From assembly GCF_006874585.1 (NCBI RefSeq), contig NZ_CP029761.1, positions 879,001-943,000 of the forward strand: a DNA stretch of 64,000 nucleotides, read 5' to 3'. The position numbers were made by a program, and so were the translations under genes. Of this stretch, positions 50,671 to 60,370 are shown in pieces (position 1 is the stretch's first letter; the number at the start of each line of letters is the position of its first letter). The notes below the pieces were generated by a model, which did no database searches, was not told where the DNA came from, and saw only the letters and a program-made list of their open reading frames with translations. This DNA comes from Sphingomonas sp. IC081. GTDB taxonomy: Bacteria > Pseudomonadota > Alphaproteobacteria > Sphingomonadales > Sphingomonadaceae.

Positions 50671-51486
50671 TCAGGCCTCGGGGCGGGTTGCCACGGCGTA
50701 GAGGGCGATGGCGGCCGCGTTCGAGACATTGAGGCTTTCCATGGCCTCGCTGATCGGCAGCTTGGCGATGGCGTCGCAGTGCTGGACGATATTGTGGCGC
50801 ATGCCGTCGCCTTCGGCACCAAGCACGAGCGCGACCGGACCGGCGGGCAGGGCTTCGCCCAGGGTTGTCTCGGTGCCGCCGTCAAGGCCGATGCGCCAGT
50901 AACCGGCCTCGGCGATCTCCTCGAGCGCACGGGCGAGGTTCACCACGCGGACCCAGGGCAGCACTTCGAGCGCGCCCGAGGCGCTTTTGGCCAGCGTGCC
51001 CGATTCGGGCGGGGCATGGCGGTCCTGGGTGACGATGGCGCAGGCATTGAACGCGACGGCCGAGCGCATGATGGCACCGACGTTGTGCGGGTCGGTCACC
51101 TGGTCGAGCACGACGACCGGGCGCGAGGGATCACCGTCGAGAACGTCGTCGATGAAGATGTCGTCGAGCGGCTCGCATTCGAGCACGAGGCCCTGGTGCG
51201 GCGCGTCACGGGCGACGAGTCGGGCGAGATCGGCGGGCTGTGCCCACTCCACCGGGAAATCGGTGGGCAGTTCGCCGTCGAGAGATTCGACGCCTTCGCG
51301 AGTTGCCCACAGCTTTCTATGTTTGCGATCGGGGTTCTTGAGGGCCGCCTCCACCGCATGACGGCCCCAAAGGCGGACCATTCCGGTGCTTGCGCGACCG
51401 CTGCCGCGTCCGTTCTTCATCCGGCCAGCGCGCCCGCGCAGCGCCTTTCCGGGCTTTGCGCCGTCCCGGTCGCTACGATTGCTCAT
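50671..51486 (-). CDS. rlmB: 23S rRNA (guanosine-2'-O)-methyltransferase RlmB (TrmH family)
   Basis: A 271-residue SPOUT methyltransferase. A basic N-terminal leader and a substrate-binding domain (LWGRHAVEAALKNPDRKHRKLWAT) precede the knotted catalytic domain. Family motifs are DPHNVGAIMRSA, LVLGAEGDGMR and LPISEAMESLNVSNAAAIALY. RlmB methylates G2251 in 23S rRNA; another rRNA or tRNA target cannot be ruled out. AAGGAT lies 7 nt before ATG 51486. It is divergent from tRNA-Tyr. Confidence 0.92.
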   Translation of the reverse strand: MSNRSDRDGAKPGKALRGRAGRMKNGRGSGRASTGMVRLWGRHAVEAALKNPDRKHRKLWATREGVESLDGELPTDFPVEWAQPADLARLVARDAPHQGLVLECEPLDDIFIDDVLDGDPSRPVVVLDQVTDPHNVGAIMRSAVAFNACAIVTQDRHAPPESGTLAKSASGALEVLPWVRVVNLARALEEIAEAGYWRIGLDGGTETTLGEALPAGPVALVLGAEGDGMRHNIVQHCDAIAKLPISEAMESLNVSNAAAIALYAVATRPEA

Positions 51487-51535
51487 GAAAATATCCTTTT
51501 TGAAAAAATCTGTGCCGCTCCTGCCAGTACCCCCA

Positions 51536-51564
51536 TTGACAGGCAAGGCCAGGTTCTACATAGG
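51536..51564 (+). promoter_or_regulatory. tRNA-Tyr promoter
   Basis: A consensus TTGACA (51536-51541), with CATAGG 17 nt or ACATAG 16 nt downstream, about 96 bp before the tRNA. Confidence 0.5.
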
Positions 51565-51659
51565 CGCCCTCCTCGGCAGCGAGGCACTGGCAACGGCGCT
51601 TCGAAACACTGCGGGTTCCGCTCCTCAGGGAACGGTTTTCCGCCGCCAGCAACTGGTGT

Positions 51660-51745
51660 GGACAGGTGGCCGAGTGGTTAAAGGCAGCAGACTGTAAATC
51701 TGCCCGTGCAAGCGTACGCTGGTTCGAATCCAGCCCTGTCCACCA
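51660..51745 (+). tRNA. tRNA-Tyr (anticodon GTA)
   Basis: An 86-nt class II tRNA. The acceptor GGACAGG pairs with CCTGTCC. The anticodon arm CAGACTGTAAATCTG has GTA in the loop. A long variable arm and the T arm GGTTCGAATCC follow, and CCA is encoded. Confidence 0.96.
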
Positions 51746-51937
51746 CCAGTCGCTCATCGCATAGAGCATTCCCTTCGGGGCCTCCCAAAGCAATGATTAT
51801 TGTGGCTGTTCCGGCATCGGCCTGGCCATGCCCGGATCCGGCGCCTTGTCCGTTTCGGACGGCAGGTTCCTGTTTTGCCGGATTTTCCGAATCGGCAGGT
51901 GTTTCCACCGGGGGCGTAAATGCTTTAGAGGGGCAAC

Positions 51938-52687
51938 ATGCCTGGAGATATTCTCGATAATCAGGGACGCGGCGAAGCGTCCTGGAGCTGGCCCTCGGTT
52001 CATCCCGAAGGTCGCAAGTTCGGTGCCATTGCCGGAGCTATCGCGCTCGTGGGGTGGATCGCGCTCGGGCCGCTTGTCGGTCTGCCGCTGGTCCTGCTCA
52101 CGTACTGCGTGCTGGCCTTCTTCCGCGATCCCGTGCGTGTCACGCCGCAGGACGATCGTTTCATCGTGGCGCCTGCCGACGGCCTCGTGACGCTGATCGG
52201 CAAGGTGCCGCCGCCGCGCGAACTGACCGTCGAGGACGGCAGCGGGGCGGAGCCGCTCTCGACCGAGCCGGTGACGCGCATCTCGATCTTCATGAGCGTG
52301 TTCGACGTGCACATCAATCGTGCGCCGATTGGCGGCACGGTGCGCCGGGTGATCTACATCCCGGGCAAGTTCCTCAACGCCGACCTCGACAAGGCGAGTG
52401 AAGAGAACGAGCGCCAGCACATCCTGATCGAGCGCGGCGACGGCCAGCGCATCTGCTTCACGCAGATCGCCGGGTTGGTGGCACGCCGGATCGTGCCTTT
52501 CGTGAAGCCGGGCGACATCATCGCCGCGGGCCAGCGCATCGGCCTCATTCGCTTCGGCAGCCGCGTGGACGTCTATCTGCCCGCCGGAACCGAACCCAAG
52601 GTGCTGATGGGCCAGCGTATCGTTGCCGGTGAAACCATTCTTGCCGAAATCGGCGCCGCCCCGGTGATCGAGGGCATTTCGCAGTGA
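51938..52687 (+). CDS. psd: phosphatidylserine decarboxylase proenzyme
   Basis: A 249-residue short-form PSD (psd_I type) that turns phosphatidylserine into phosphatidylethanolamine. Two membrane-adjacent helices (about residues 28-60) are followed by SPADG-like [12 protein letters not shown] and [16 protein letters not shown]. The self-cleavage Gly-Ser is in [12 protein letters not shown], whose Ser becomes the pyruvoyl cofactor. AGAGGGG lies before ATG 51938. It overlaps pssA, the preceding step of the pathway, by 4 nt (GTGA). Confidence 0.95.
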   Translation: MPGDILDNQGRGEASWSWPSVHPEGRKFGAIAGAIALVGWIALGPLVGLPLVLLTYCVLAFFRDPVRVTPQDDRFIVAPADGLVTLIGKVPPPRELTVEDGSGAEPLSTEPVTRISIFMSVFDVHINRAPIGGTVRRVIYIPGKFLNADLDKASEENERQHILIERGDGQRICFTQIAGLVARRIVPFVKPGDIIAAGQRIGLIRFGSRVDVYLPAGTEPKVLMGQRIVAGETILAEIGAAPVIEGISQ

Positions 52688-53523
52688 CCGAGGAGTCCGG
52701 TGACTTCATGGCGGAACGGCTGAGTTCGCGCCGCCGGCTTGCCGCCGGGCTCTCGATGCGGGTCTTTGTTCCCAACGCGATCACCGCCGCTGCGCTCTGT
52801 TCGGGGCTGACGGGTATCCGTTTTGCCATCGGCGGCGACTACGAACGGGCGGTGCAGGCGGTGATCCTGGCGGGCGTGCTCGACGGGATCGACGGCCGCG
52901 CCGCGCGCATGCTCAAGGCGCAGACCCGTTTCGGCGCGGAACTCGACAGTCTCGCCGATTCGATCTCGTTCGGCGTGGCGCCGGCGCTGATCGTCTATCT
53001 CTGGACCCTGCATCAGGTCCCCAGCCTGGGCTGGATCGCCGCGCTGGCGTTTGCCATCTGCTGCGTGCTGCGTCTGGCGCGGTTCAATTCGCGGATGGAT
53101 CAGCTGGACCAGCCCCACAAGGCGGCCGGTTTCCTGACCGGGGTTCCGGCGCCGCTCGGCGCCGGGCTCGGCTTCCTGCCGCTCTATCTGTGGATCGCCA
53201 GCGGCCAGCCCATCTTTGCCAACCCGGTGCTGGTGGGCGTGTGGATGGTGCTGATGGCCTTCCTGATGATTTCCAACCTGCCGACGCTCAGCTGGGCGCG
53301 GATGCGTCCGCCGCCGAGTCTGCGCCTTGGTGTCCTGGCCGTGGTCGGGCTTACTGTCGCGGCGCTGCTGGTCGAGCCGTGGTGGACGCTCGCGGCGATC
53401 ACCATCGTCTATCTGGCGCTGATCCCGCTGGGCATCTCGGTCTATCTCAAGGTCAGGCGGCAAGCTCGCCGTTCGGCCATTCCAGTCCCGGGCGCTGCAG
53501 CGCCTGAAGTCGGCGACGCATAA
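52684..53523 (+). CDS. pssA: CDP-diacylglycerol-serine O-phosphatidyltransferase
   Basis: A 279-residue polytopic enzyme making phosphatidylserine from CDP-diacylglycerol and serine. The CDP-alcohol phosphotransferase motif reads [26 protein letters not shown], with the four catalytic Asp residues intact. About eight hydrophobic helices. The GTG start overlaps the psd stop. The 3' end overlaps by about 70 bp a small gene on the opposite strand. Confidence 0.95.
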   Translation: MTEESGDFMAERLSSRRRLAAGLSMRVFVPNAITAAALCSGLTGIRFAIGGDYERAVQAVILAGVLDGIDGRAARMLKAQTRFGAELDSLADSISFGVAPALIVYLWTLHQVPSLGWIAALAFAICCVLRLARFNSRMDQLDQPHKAAGFLTGVPAPLGAGLGFLPLYLWIASGQPIFANPVLVGVWMVLMAFLMISNLPTLSWARMRPPPSLRLGVLAVVGLTVAALLVEPWWTLAAITIVYLALIPLGISVYLKVRRQARRSAIPVPGAAAPEVGDA

Positions 53524-53725
53524 CGCGTTCGCGGCGGAGCGCGGAAAGTGTCGGCACCGGTACGCGTTCCACCATTGCCCAATTGATCGTGAGCACTTCG
53601 GGGCAGGCGGCGAGCCGTGCCTTGAGCGAAAGCGCGCTGTGCCCATAGCGGCGCAGCGTGGCGGTGATCGCGAAAGCCGAAGCCAGCGCGGTGAGGGCGA
53701 AGAGGCAGGCAGCAAATGCAGTCAT
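53453..53725 (-). CDS. small single-pass membrane protein, putatively SOS-induced
   Basis: A 90-residue protein that I do not recognise. Residues 4-23 are one hydrophobic helix (FAACLFALTALASAFAITAT). A basic stretch and a predicted cytoplasmic tail follow, with many arginines ([20 protein letters not shown]). AAGGAT lies 7 nt before ATG 53725. Two tandem LexA boxes lie 68-110 bp upstream, so transcription is probably repressed by LexA and induced by DNA damage. Size, topology and regulation recall the SOS-induced division inhibitors SidA and DidA of Caulobacter, but I see no sequence likeness. The 3' end overlaps pssA. Confidence 0.75.
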   Translation of the reverse strand: MTAFAACLFALTALASAFAITATLRRYGHSALSLKARLAACPEVLTINWAMVERVPVPTLSALRRERVMRRRLQALQRPGLEWPNGELAA

Positions 53726-53792
53726 GTCCAATCCTTTCGAGCCATCGGCGCTGATCTGGCCGGGGGTAGCCGCTTGTGGAAAACCGACTCAT

Positions 53793-53807
53793 GTTCTAAC
53801 AATGTTC
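53793..53807. promoter_or_regulatory. LexA (SOS) box 1
   Basis: GTTC-TAACAAT-GTTC, an exact GTTC-N7-GTTC match to the alphaproteobacterial LexA consensus, 68 bp upstream of the small membrane protein start. Confidence 0.82.
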
Positions 53808-53820
53808 CGTCTGGCTATCT

Positions 53821-53835
53821 GTTCTCTTTTTGTTC
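53821..53835. promoter_or_regulatory. LexA (SOS) box 2
   Basis: GTTC-TCTTTTT-GTTC, a second exact consensus match, 28 bp from the first. A minus-strand TTGACT (53847-53842) lies just upstream, so both boxes would overlap or follow the -35 of the small membrane protein gene. Confidence 0.82.
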
Positions 53836-53847
53836 AAATTGAGTCAA

Positions 53848-54306
53848 GGCCAAAATGCAGGTCCGGCTAACGTTCTTGAACTTCCAGCGTTTTAGCGGCG
53901 CGCGGGCGCTGCCGGACGCGGGGTCCAGCGCAAGACAAACACTGTCTCGCGATGGAACACTCTCGCCGGGCCCCGAAGGACAGATCCCTGAACGGTGTGC
54001 AGGGCGGGGCAATCGGCTTGTCACCCTGTGGAAAACCTGTGGGCGATCTGTGGTTTCCCCGGCGGTGCGATCCTGCGATCGGTGGTTTTGCGGCCACGCC
54101 GGGCCGAGCGTTGCGATTGGGGCTGGATTTAACGGGCGAAGAGGACTAAGGGCGGCCCCGCTCGAAGCAGGGATCGAATTCGCGATCCTCGCGCGATTCG
54201 GGCAATCCACATGGAAAGCGCACATACCGGTGCTTTGACGGCCAAGGTCCTCGGACAGCCGCCAGGTTCCTGCTTTCCAGAGGTTCGAACCGGAAGGAAT
54301 TCTATT
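53848..54306. other. gene-free stretch upstream of rpsB
   Basis: No convincing gene. An open frame at 53855-54238 (+) reads as Arg/Gly-rich noise with no domain. The rpsB promoter and leader must lie here, but I cannot place a good -35/-10 pair. Confidence 0.5.
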
Positions 54307-55059
<753 letters not shown>

Positions 55060-55204
55060 TAGGTCCGGCGACGACTTTTCGTCATGGAATTGTCGCGCGC
55101 CGGGTCCAATGGGCCTGGCGCGCGTTCCATTTCCGGGTCGCCGTGCGATCCGGGCAATTTGAAGGCCAGGAAACTGGTCAGACCCAAGCAAGAGGATTTG
55201 AGCG

Positions 55205-56128
55205 ATGGCTTACACCGCCGCTGACGTGAAGAACCTGCGCGAGCGCACCGGCGCCGGCATGATGGACTGCAAGAAGGCCCTCGACGAAACCGGTGGCGAT
55301 CTCGAAGCCGCCGTCGACGCGCTGCGCGCGCGCGGTCTGGCCGCTGCCGCCAAGAAGTCGAGCCGCACCGCGGCTGAAGGCCTCGTCGGCGTTGCCGTGA
55401 CCGGCACCAAGGGCGTTGCCGTCGAAGTGAACTCGGAAACCGACTTCGTCGCGAAGAACGACCAGTTCCAGGACTTCGTGCGCAAGACCACCGAAGTCGC
55501 TCTCGGCGTTGCCGGCGACGACGTCGAAGCCCTCAAGGCTGCTGCCTACCCGACCGGCGGCACCGTCGGCGACGCGCTGACCAACAACGTCGCGACCATC
55601 GGCGAGAACCAGCAGGTTCGCCGCATGAAGACCGTCGAAGTGGCCCAGGGCCTCGTCGTTCCCTACATGCACAATGCTGCCGCGCCGAACCTCGGCAAGA
55701 TCGGCGTGCTTGTCGCTCTCGAATCGGAAGCTTCGGCTGACGTTCTCGAAGCGCTCGGCAAGCAGATCGCGATGCACATCGCCGCTGCCTTCCCGCTGGC
55801 GCTCAACGCCGACGGTCTCGACGCCGAGCTGATCGCTCGCGAGCGCAAGATCGCCGAAGAAAAGGCTGCCGAATCGGGCAAGCCCGAAGCCGTGCAGGCC
55901 AAGATGGTCGATGGCGCGATCGCCAAGTACGCCAAGGACAACGCGCTGCTCTCGCAGGTCTTTGTCATGGACAACAAGACCCCGATCCAGCAGGTCGTCG
56001 ACCAGGCCGGCAAGGACGCCGGTGCCAAGATCGTGCTGAAGGACTACGTCCGCTTCCAGCTCGGCGAAGGCATCGAGAAGGAAGTCACCGACTTCGCGGC
56101 CGAAGTGGCTGCTGCCGTCGCCGGCTGA
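55205..56128 (+). CDS. tsf: elongation factor Ts
   Basis: A 307-residue nucleotide exchange factor for EF-Tu. The N-terminal UBA-like domain reads [37 protein letters not shown]. The core carries [13 protein letters not shown] and the dimerisation part [16 protein letters not shown]. It follows rpsB by 145 bp and ends in a strong terminator. Confidence 0.97.
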   Translation: MAYTAADVKNLRERTGAGMMDCKKALDETGGDLEAAVDALRARGLAAAAKKSSRTAAEGLVGVAVTGTKGVAVEVNSETDFVAKNDQFQDFVRKTTEVALGVAGDDVEALKAAAYPTGGTVGDALTNNVATIGENQQVRRMKTVEVAQGLVVPYMHNAAAPNLGKIGVLVALESEASADVLEALGKQIAMHIAAAFPLALNADGLDAELIARERKIAEEKAAESGKPEAVQAKMVDGAIAKYAKDNALLSQVFVMDNKTPIQQVVDQAGKDAGAKIVLKDYVRFQLGEGIEKEVTDFAAEVAAAVAG

Positions 56129-56163
56129 TCCTTCGGGCTTTTCCTTTACGGATGCCGAACAAG

Positions 56164-56200
56164 AAAAGGGCCGGGGAGCTTTGGCTTCCCGGCCCTTTTT
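56164..56200 (+). terminator. intrinsic terminator of rpsB-tsf
   Basis: A 12-bp stem (GGGCCGGGGAGC, 56168-56179, with 56184-56195, one wobble pair), flanked by AAAA and TTTTT. Confidence 0.92.
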
Positions 56201-56218
56201 CCATGTCTGTTTCCGGCT

Positions 56219-56827
56219 TCAGTAGGCTGCCGTGAAGCGCGCGCGGCTGTGCTTGTGGGCTTCGAGTTCGTCGACCATGGCGATGGCGTAGTCGGCGAAG
56301 CTGATCTTGCTCTCGCCGGCATCGTCGGTGACCAGCTGGTCGGTGCCGGGGCGGTAGGTTCCGGTGCGCGGGCCTTCGAAGATCAGCGCGGCGGGGGAGA
56401 AGAAGGTCCAGTCGACGTCGGCGGTCTGGCGCAGCACGTCGAGGAAGGTGATGCCGCCCATCGCCGCAGCCTTCCACTCTTCGGGAAATTCGGGATCGTC
56501 GATGATGCGCACGCCCGGTGCGACTTCGAGGCTGGCGGCGCCGCCGGTGACGAGCAGGCGCGGCACGCCTGCCTTGCGCAGGGCGGCGAGCAGGGTTTCG
56601 GCGGGCACATCGAAGTGCAGGGCGCTGATGACGGCATCCTGGCCGGCGATGAGGGCAGCGAGCGCTTCCGGGTCGGAGGCATCACCCGCCTTGGCGGTGA
56701 CGCCGTCGAGGGCGGCAATCTTGTCCGGGTTGCGGGCGATCGCGAGGATCTGATGGCCGCGCGCGGCGGCTTCCTTGACGATCTCCGATCCGGCGCGGCC
56801 GCTGGCGCCGAGGACTGCAATCTTCAT
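56219..56827 (-). CDS. NAD(P)-binding SDR-like protein (NmrA/YwnB type)
   Basis: A 202-residue atypical short-chain dehydrogenase/NAD(P)H-binding protein. The N-terminal dinucleotide motif is IAVLGASGRAGSEIVKEAAARGH, and the later LLVTGGAASLEVAPG and DVDWTFFSPAALI segments match the YwnB/NmrA-like PF13460 group. These proteins often act as redox-responsive regulators or quinone/flavin reductases. It is transcribed divergently from an HxlR regulator across a 54-bp gap with a palindromic operator, so it is probably that regulator's target. Confidence 0.88.
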   Translation of the reverse strand: MKIAVLGASGRAGSEIVKEAAARGHQILAIARNPDKIAALDGVTAKAGDASDPEALAALIAGQDAVISALHFDVPAETLLAALRKAGVPRLLVTGGAASLEVAPGVRIIDDPEFPEEWKAAAMGGITFLDVLRQTADVDWTFFSPAALIFEGPRTGTYRPGTDQLVTDDAGESKISFADYAIAMVDELEAHKHSRARFTAAY

Positions 56828-56837
56828 ATCGATTCTC

Positions 56838-56864
56838 CACTAGGTATCCAATGGTGACCAAGTG
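56838..56864. promoter_or_regulatory. 27-bp palindromic operator for the HxlR regulator
   Basis: An imperfect palindrome centred on 56851, with 10 of 13 pairs symmetric: CACT-GGT--CCA on one side and TGG--ACC-AGTG on the other. It sits midway between the divergent starts at 56827 and 56882, where a bound dimer could control both genes. Confidence 0.6.
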
Positions 56865-56881
56865 TGATATTGAGTGCGCCT

Positions 56882-57316
56882 ATGCAAGAAGGCACCTTGA
56901 TCGCACCGGGTTACTCCGAGGAAACCGCGCCGCTCCGCGCGCCGGATGTCTACGCCGCCAATTGCCCGACGCGGCAGTTGCTTGACCGTGTGGCCGACAA
57001 GTGGAGCGTGTTGATCCTGCTCACGCTCGGCAATGGCGAGATGCGCTTCAATGCGCTGAAGCGGCGGATCGACGGGATTTCGCAGAAGATGCTGAGCCAG
57101 ACCTTGCGCTCGCTGGAGCGCGATGGGCTGGTGCTGCGCGCGGTCGTGCCCAGCGTTCCGGTGACGGTGAGTTATGCGATCAGCCCGCTGGGCAGGGAAC
57201 TGCTGGGCGCGCTGCAGGCGATGATCGACTGGGCCGAGGCGCGCATGGGCATGGTGGCGCAGGCGCAGCGCGATTACGACGCACGCGAGCGCGAACTGTC
57301 CGCCAACTGGAATTGA
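56882..57316 (+). CDS. HxlR family transcriptional regulator
   Basis: A 144-residue winged-helix regulator. The HxlR signature starts at NCPTRQLLDRVADKWSVLILLTLGNGEMRFNALKRRIDGISQKMLSQTL, with the usual N-terminal cysteine (Cys in ANCP) that in some relatives senses electrophiles. A longer GTG start at 56864 would overlap the operator, so I use ATG 56882. The divergent NAD(P)-binding gene is the likely target. Confidence 0.92.
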   Translation: MQEGTLIAPGYSEETAPLRAPDVYAANCPTRQLLDRVADKWSVLILLTLGNGEMRFNALKRRIDGISQKMLSQTLRSLERDGLVLRAVVPSVPVTVSYAISPLGRELLGALQAMIDWAEARMGMVAQAQRDYDARERELSANWN

Positions 57317-57381
57317 GGGCATTGCGGCAGGGGCGGGTGGAGGCTGCGACACGCTCATCCACAGGCGTAAGAGCCCGTTTG

Positions 57382-57512
57382 GAAATTCGCGAAAAGCGAA
57401 TTTCGCGGCACCAGCCCGCTCCCCCACCCGACCACCCACAGGATACTGCCAATGGGCGGTCGGGTGGGGGAGCGGGCTGGTGCCGTCCTTAAAATGCCCT
57501 TTCGGGCATTTT
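57382..57512. repeat. composite palindromic repeat, copy C
   Basis: The left hairpin is GAAATTCGC-GAAAA-GCGAATTTC (57382-57404). A central inverted repeat has 32-bp arms matching at 31 positions (57406-57437 with 57454-57485, starting CGGCACCAGCCCG). The right hairpin is AAAATGCCC-TTTC-GGGCATTTT (57491-57512). The outer hairpins are the same two types as in copy A but in swapped order, so C lies in the opposite orientation. Confidence 0.88.
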
Positions 57513-57594
57513 TCAAACAGCCTCTAAGCCCTTGGCAATTTCCTTGCGCGCTCCTAAAGCCGGGGCCGACCAGCCCCCGAGGAGAAGTGCGGCC

Positions 57595-58317
57595 ATGAAC
57601 TCGACCCCCTATAAACGCGTCCTTCTCAAGTTGTCGGGTGAAGTTCTCATGGGGAGCCAGCAGTTCGGGATCGATTCCGATTTCGTTGCCGAGCTTGCCA
57701 AGGAAGTGAAGGCGGCCAAGGAAACCGGCCTCGAGATCTGCCTCGTCATCGGCGGTGGCAACATCTTCCGCGGCATGGCCGGCGCCGCGCGCGGCATGGA
57801 CCGTGCGCAGGCCGATTACATGGGCATGCTGGCCACCGTGATGAACGCGCTCGCGATGCAGAATGCGCTGGAGCAGCTTGGCGTGGAAACCCGCGTGCAG
57901 TCGGCCGTGCAGATGGACCAGGTCTGCGAGCCGGTGATCCGCCGCCGCGCCGAGCGCCATCTCGAGAAGGGCCGCGTGGTGATCTTTGCCGCCGGTGTCG
58001 GCGCGCCTTACTTCACCACCGATTCGGGTGCCGCGCTGCGTGCCGCCGAAATGCGCTGCGACGCGCTGCTCAAGGGCACCAGCGTCGACGGCGTCTACGA
58101 CAGCGACCCCAAGAAGAATCCCGACGCCAAGCGTTACGATACTGTCGATTACGACACTGTCCTGGCCGATAACTTGCAGGTCATGGACGCATCCGCCGTT
58201 GCGCTTTGCCGCGACAACAATATTCCGATCGTTGTCTTCTCGATCCGCGAGCAGGGCAATCTTGCCAAGGTCCTCGCGGGCGAGAGCACCAAGACGATCG
58301 TCCAGAAAGGAGCCTGA
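57595..58317 (+). CDS. pyrH: uridylate kinase
   Basis: A 240-residue amino-acid-kinase-fold enzyme that phosphorylates [16 protein letters not shown] opens the protein, [10 protein letters not shown] is the phosphate loop, and the late [22 protein letters not shown] is characteristic. GGAG precedes ATG 57595. It is the first gene of the pyrH-frr-uppS-cdsA-dxr-rseP-bamA run, just after repeat copy C. Confidence 0.97.
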   Translation: MNSTPYKRVLLKLSGEVLMGSQQFGIDSDFVAELAKEVKAAKETGLEICLVIGGGNIFRGMAGAARGMDRAQADYMGMLATVMNALAMQNALEQLGVETRVQSAVQMDQVCEPVIRRRAERHLEKGRVVIFAAGVGAPYFTTDSGAALRAAEMRCDALLKGTSVDGVYDSDPKKNPDAKRYDTVDYDTVLADNLQVMDASAVALCRDNNIPIVVFSIREQGNLAKVLAGESTKTIVQKGA

Positions 58318-58320
58318 TCC

Positions 58321-58878
58321 ATGGCCAAGTACGACAAGGGCGACCTCGAGCGCCGCATGAAGGGCGCGATCGACGCGCTCAAGCACGACCTTTCGGGTCT
58401 GCGCACCGGCCGCGCCAACACCGCGCTGCTCGAGCCGATCATGGTCACCGTCTACGGTGCCAACACCCCGATCACCCAGGTCGCCACCATCTCGGCGCCC
58501 GAACCGCGCATGCTGTCGGTCCAGGTCTGGGACAAGTCGAACATCGGTCCCGTCGAAAAGGCGATCCGTTCGGCGGGCCTCGGCCTCAACCCGATCAACG
58601 ACGGCAATACGCTGCGCCTGCCGATCCCCGACCTCACCGAGGAACGCCGCAAGGAACTCGCCAAGCTCGCCAGCTCCTATGCCGAGAAGGCCCGCGTCGC
58701 CGTGCGCAACGTGCGCCGTGACGGGATCGAGAACCTGAAGGCCGACGAGAAGAAGAAGGAAATCTCGGAAGACGAGCGCAAGCGCGGCGAAACCGAAGTC
58801 CAGAAGCTGACCGACGACATCATCAAGCAGCTCGATGAGGAATTCGGCCGCAAGGAGAAGGAAATCCTCGGCAAGTGA
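58321..58878 (+). CDS. frr: ribosome recycling factor
   Basis: A 185-residue tRNA-shaped protein that splits post-termination ribosomes with EF-G. The family pattern RRMKGAIDALKHDLSGLRTGRAN and the IPDLTEERRKELAKLA segment are present. It starts 3 nt after pyrH ends. Confidence 0.97.
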   Translation: MAKYDKGDLERRMKGAIDALKHDLSGLRTGRANTALLEPIMVTVYGANTPITQVATISAPEPRMLSVQVWDKSNIGPVEKAIRSAGLGLNPINDGNTLRLPIPDLTEERRKELAKLASSYAEKARVAVRNVRRDGIENLKADEKKKEISEDERKRGETEVQKLTDDIIKQLDEEFGRKEKEILGK

Positions 58879-58913
58879 GGCCTTGCGGTCTTTCCGAGAG
58901 GATTGTCTGACGA

Positions 58914-59603
58914 ATGGCGAAGAGTGAACCTGCTGCCGTACGCCACGTTGCCATCATCATGGATGGCAACGGCCGCTGGGCGAAGAAGCGCCACCTGCCG
59001 CGTGCGCTGGGCCACCAGCGCGGCGTGGAGGCGGTGCGCCGCGTCGTGCGCGGAGCCCGCGAACTGGGGCTGGAGGCACTGACGCTCTACGCCTTCTCCA
59101 CGGAGAACTGGCGCCGTCCGGAAGAAGAGGTCTCCGACCTCATGAGCCTGATGAAGCGCTTCATCCTGTCCGACCTCGACGAGTTCGCGGCGGCGGGCGT
59201 ACGCCTCAAGATCATCGGCGATTACAAGGCCTTCAAGCCGGAACTCGTCGAACTGGTCGAAGGCGCGATGGCGCGCACGGCGGGCAACACGGGGACAACC
59301 CTTGCCGTTGCGCTCAACTATGGTTCGCAGGACGAGATCGCCCGCGCCGCCACCAGGGCGGCGGCCAAGGGGGCGATCACGCCCGAGACGATCGCGGCGG
59401 AGCTCGACACCGCAGACCTGCCGCCGCTCGACCTGCTGATCCGCACATCGGGCGAAGTGCGCCTCTCGAACTTCCTGCTCTGGCAGGCGGCTTATGCCGA
59501 GATGATCTTCACCGACGTGCTCTGGCCCGACTTCAATGTCGATCACTTGCGCGCGGCGCTCGAGGAATTCGCGCAGCGGGAGCGGCGTTATGGCGGCCGC
59601 TGA
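58914..59603 (+). CDS. uppS: isoprenyl transferase (undecaprenyl diphosphate synthase)
   Basis: A 229-residue cis-prenyltransferase that makes undecaprenyl diphosphate, the lipid carrier for peptidoglycan. The catalytic start HVAIIMDGNGRWAKKRHLPRALGH and the C-terminal LLIRTSGEVRLSNFLLWQAAYAE are family signatures. Its end overlaps the cdsA start by 14 nt. Confidence 0.96.
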   Translation: MAKSEPAAVRHVAIIMDGNGRWAKKRHLPRALGHQRGVEAVRRVVRGARELGLEALTLYAFSTENWRRPEEEVSDLMSLMKRFILSDLDEFAAAGVRLKIIGDYKAFKPELVELVEGAMARTAGNTGTTLAVALNYGSQDEIARAATRAAAKGAITPETIAAELDTADLPPLDLLIRTSGEVRLSNFLLWQAAYAEMIFTDVLWPDFNVDHLRAALEEFAQRERRYGGR

Positions 59604-60363
59604 TCCTGCCCGGAAAAAATCCGACATCGGTGTCCGCACGGTCTCGGCGGTGGTCATGCTGGCGGTGGCCGGTTCCGCGCTGTGGCTGGGCGGCCCGGTG
59701 TGGATGGCGTTTGTCGGCGTGGTTTCGCTCGGGGTGCTGTGGGAGTGGGTCAAGCTCTCGCGCGCGGCGATGGCTAACCCTGCCGCACGCGGCCTCATGA
59801 ACTTTGCGGGCATGTTCTATGTCGGCGTCGGCGCGGCGATGCTGCTGTTCCTGCGCAATCCGGCTTTCAGCTTCGCGCCGGTGCTGACCGTGCTGCTGAC
59901 GGTGATCGGTGTCGATGTCGGTGCCTACTTCGCCGGGCGCACGCTGGGCGGTCCCAAGATCGCGCCGGCCATCAGCCCGTCCAAGACCTGGTCGGGGCTG
60001 CTCGGCGGCGTGCTCGGCGCGACGCTGGTGCTGTTCGGCGCCGCGCGGCTCTGGCAGGAAGGGCTGGCCTCGGTCCTGGTGCAGGGCAATGCCGCCGACG
60101 GGCCTTCGTGCTTCGGTGCCCAGCCGTGCTGGTATCTGACGGCCCACGCCGTGCCGCTGTTCGCCCAGTGCCTGATGACGGGCATTTTCGTGGCGGTCTG
60201 CGCGCAGGCGGGCGATTTCTTCGAAAGCTGGCTCAAGCGCCGTGCGGGCGTGAAGGATTCGGGTAATTTCATTCCCGGTCATGGTGGTTTCTTCGACCGT
60301 GTCGACGGCCTTCTGGCAGTCCTTTTCCTGCTCGCCCTCATGATTGCGTTCCAGCCAAGGTAA
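59590..60363 (+). CDS. cdsA: phosphatidate cytidylyltransferase
   Basis: A 257-residue polytopic enzyme making CDP-diacylglycerol, the precursor used by PssA elsewhere in this window. The signature is in two parts: SPSKTWSGLLGGVLGATL, then GDFFESWLKRRAGVKDSGNFIPGHGGFFDRVDGL. GGGAGC lies about 8 nt before ATG 59590 inside uppS. Confidence 0.95.
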   Translation: MAAADPARKKSDIGVRTVSAVVMLAVAGSALWLGGPVWMAFVGVVSLGVLWEWVKLSRAAMANPAARGLMNFAGMFYVGVGAAMLLFLRNPAFSFAPVLTVLLTVIGVDVGAYFAGRTLGGPKIAPAISPSKTWSGLLGGVLGATLVLFGAARLWQEGLASVLVQGNAADGPSCFGAQPCWYLTAHAVPLFAQCLMTGIFVAVCAQAGDFFESWLKRRAGVKDSGNFIPGHGGFFDRVDGLLAVLFLLALMIAFQPR

Positions 60364-60370
60364 CGGTGCG

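Noticed and set aside
53855..54238. A 127-codon plus-strand frame just after the LexA boxes
   Set aside because: An AAGG precedes its ATG, but the product is Arg/Gly-rich noise and overlaps the expected rpsB leader; the minus-strand gene is the better SOS target.
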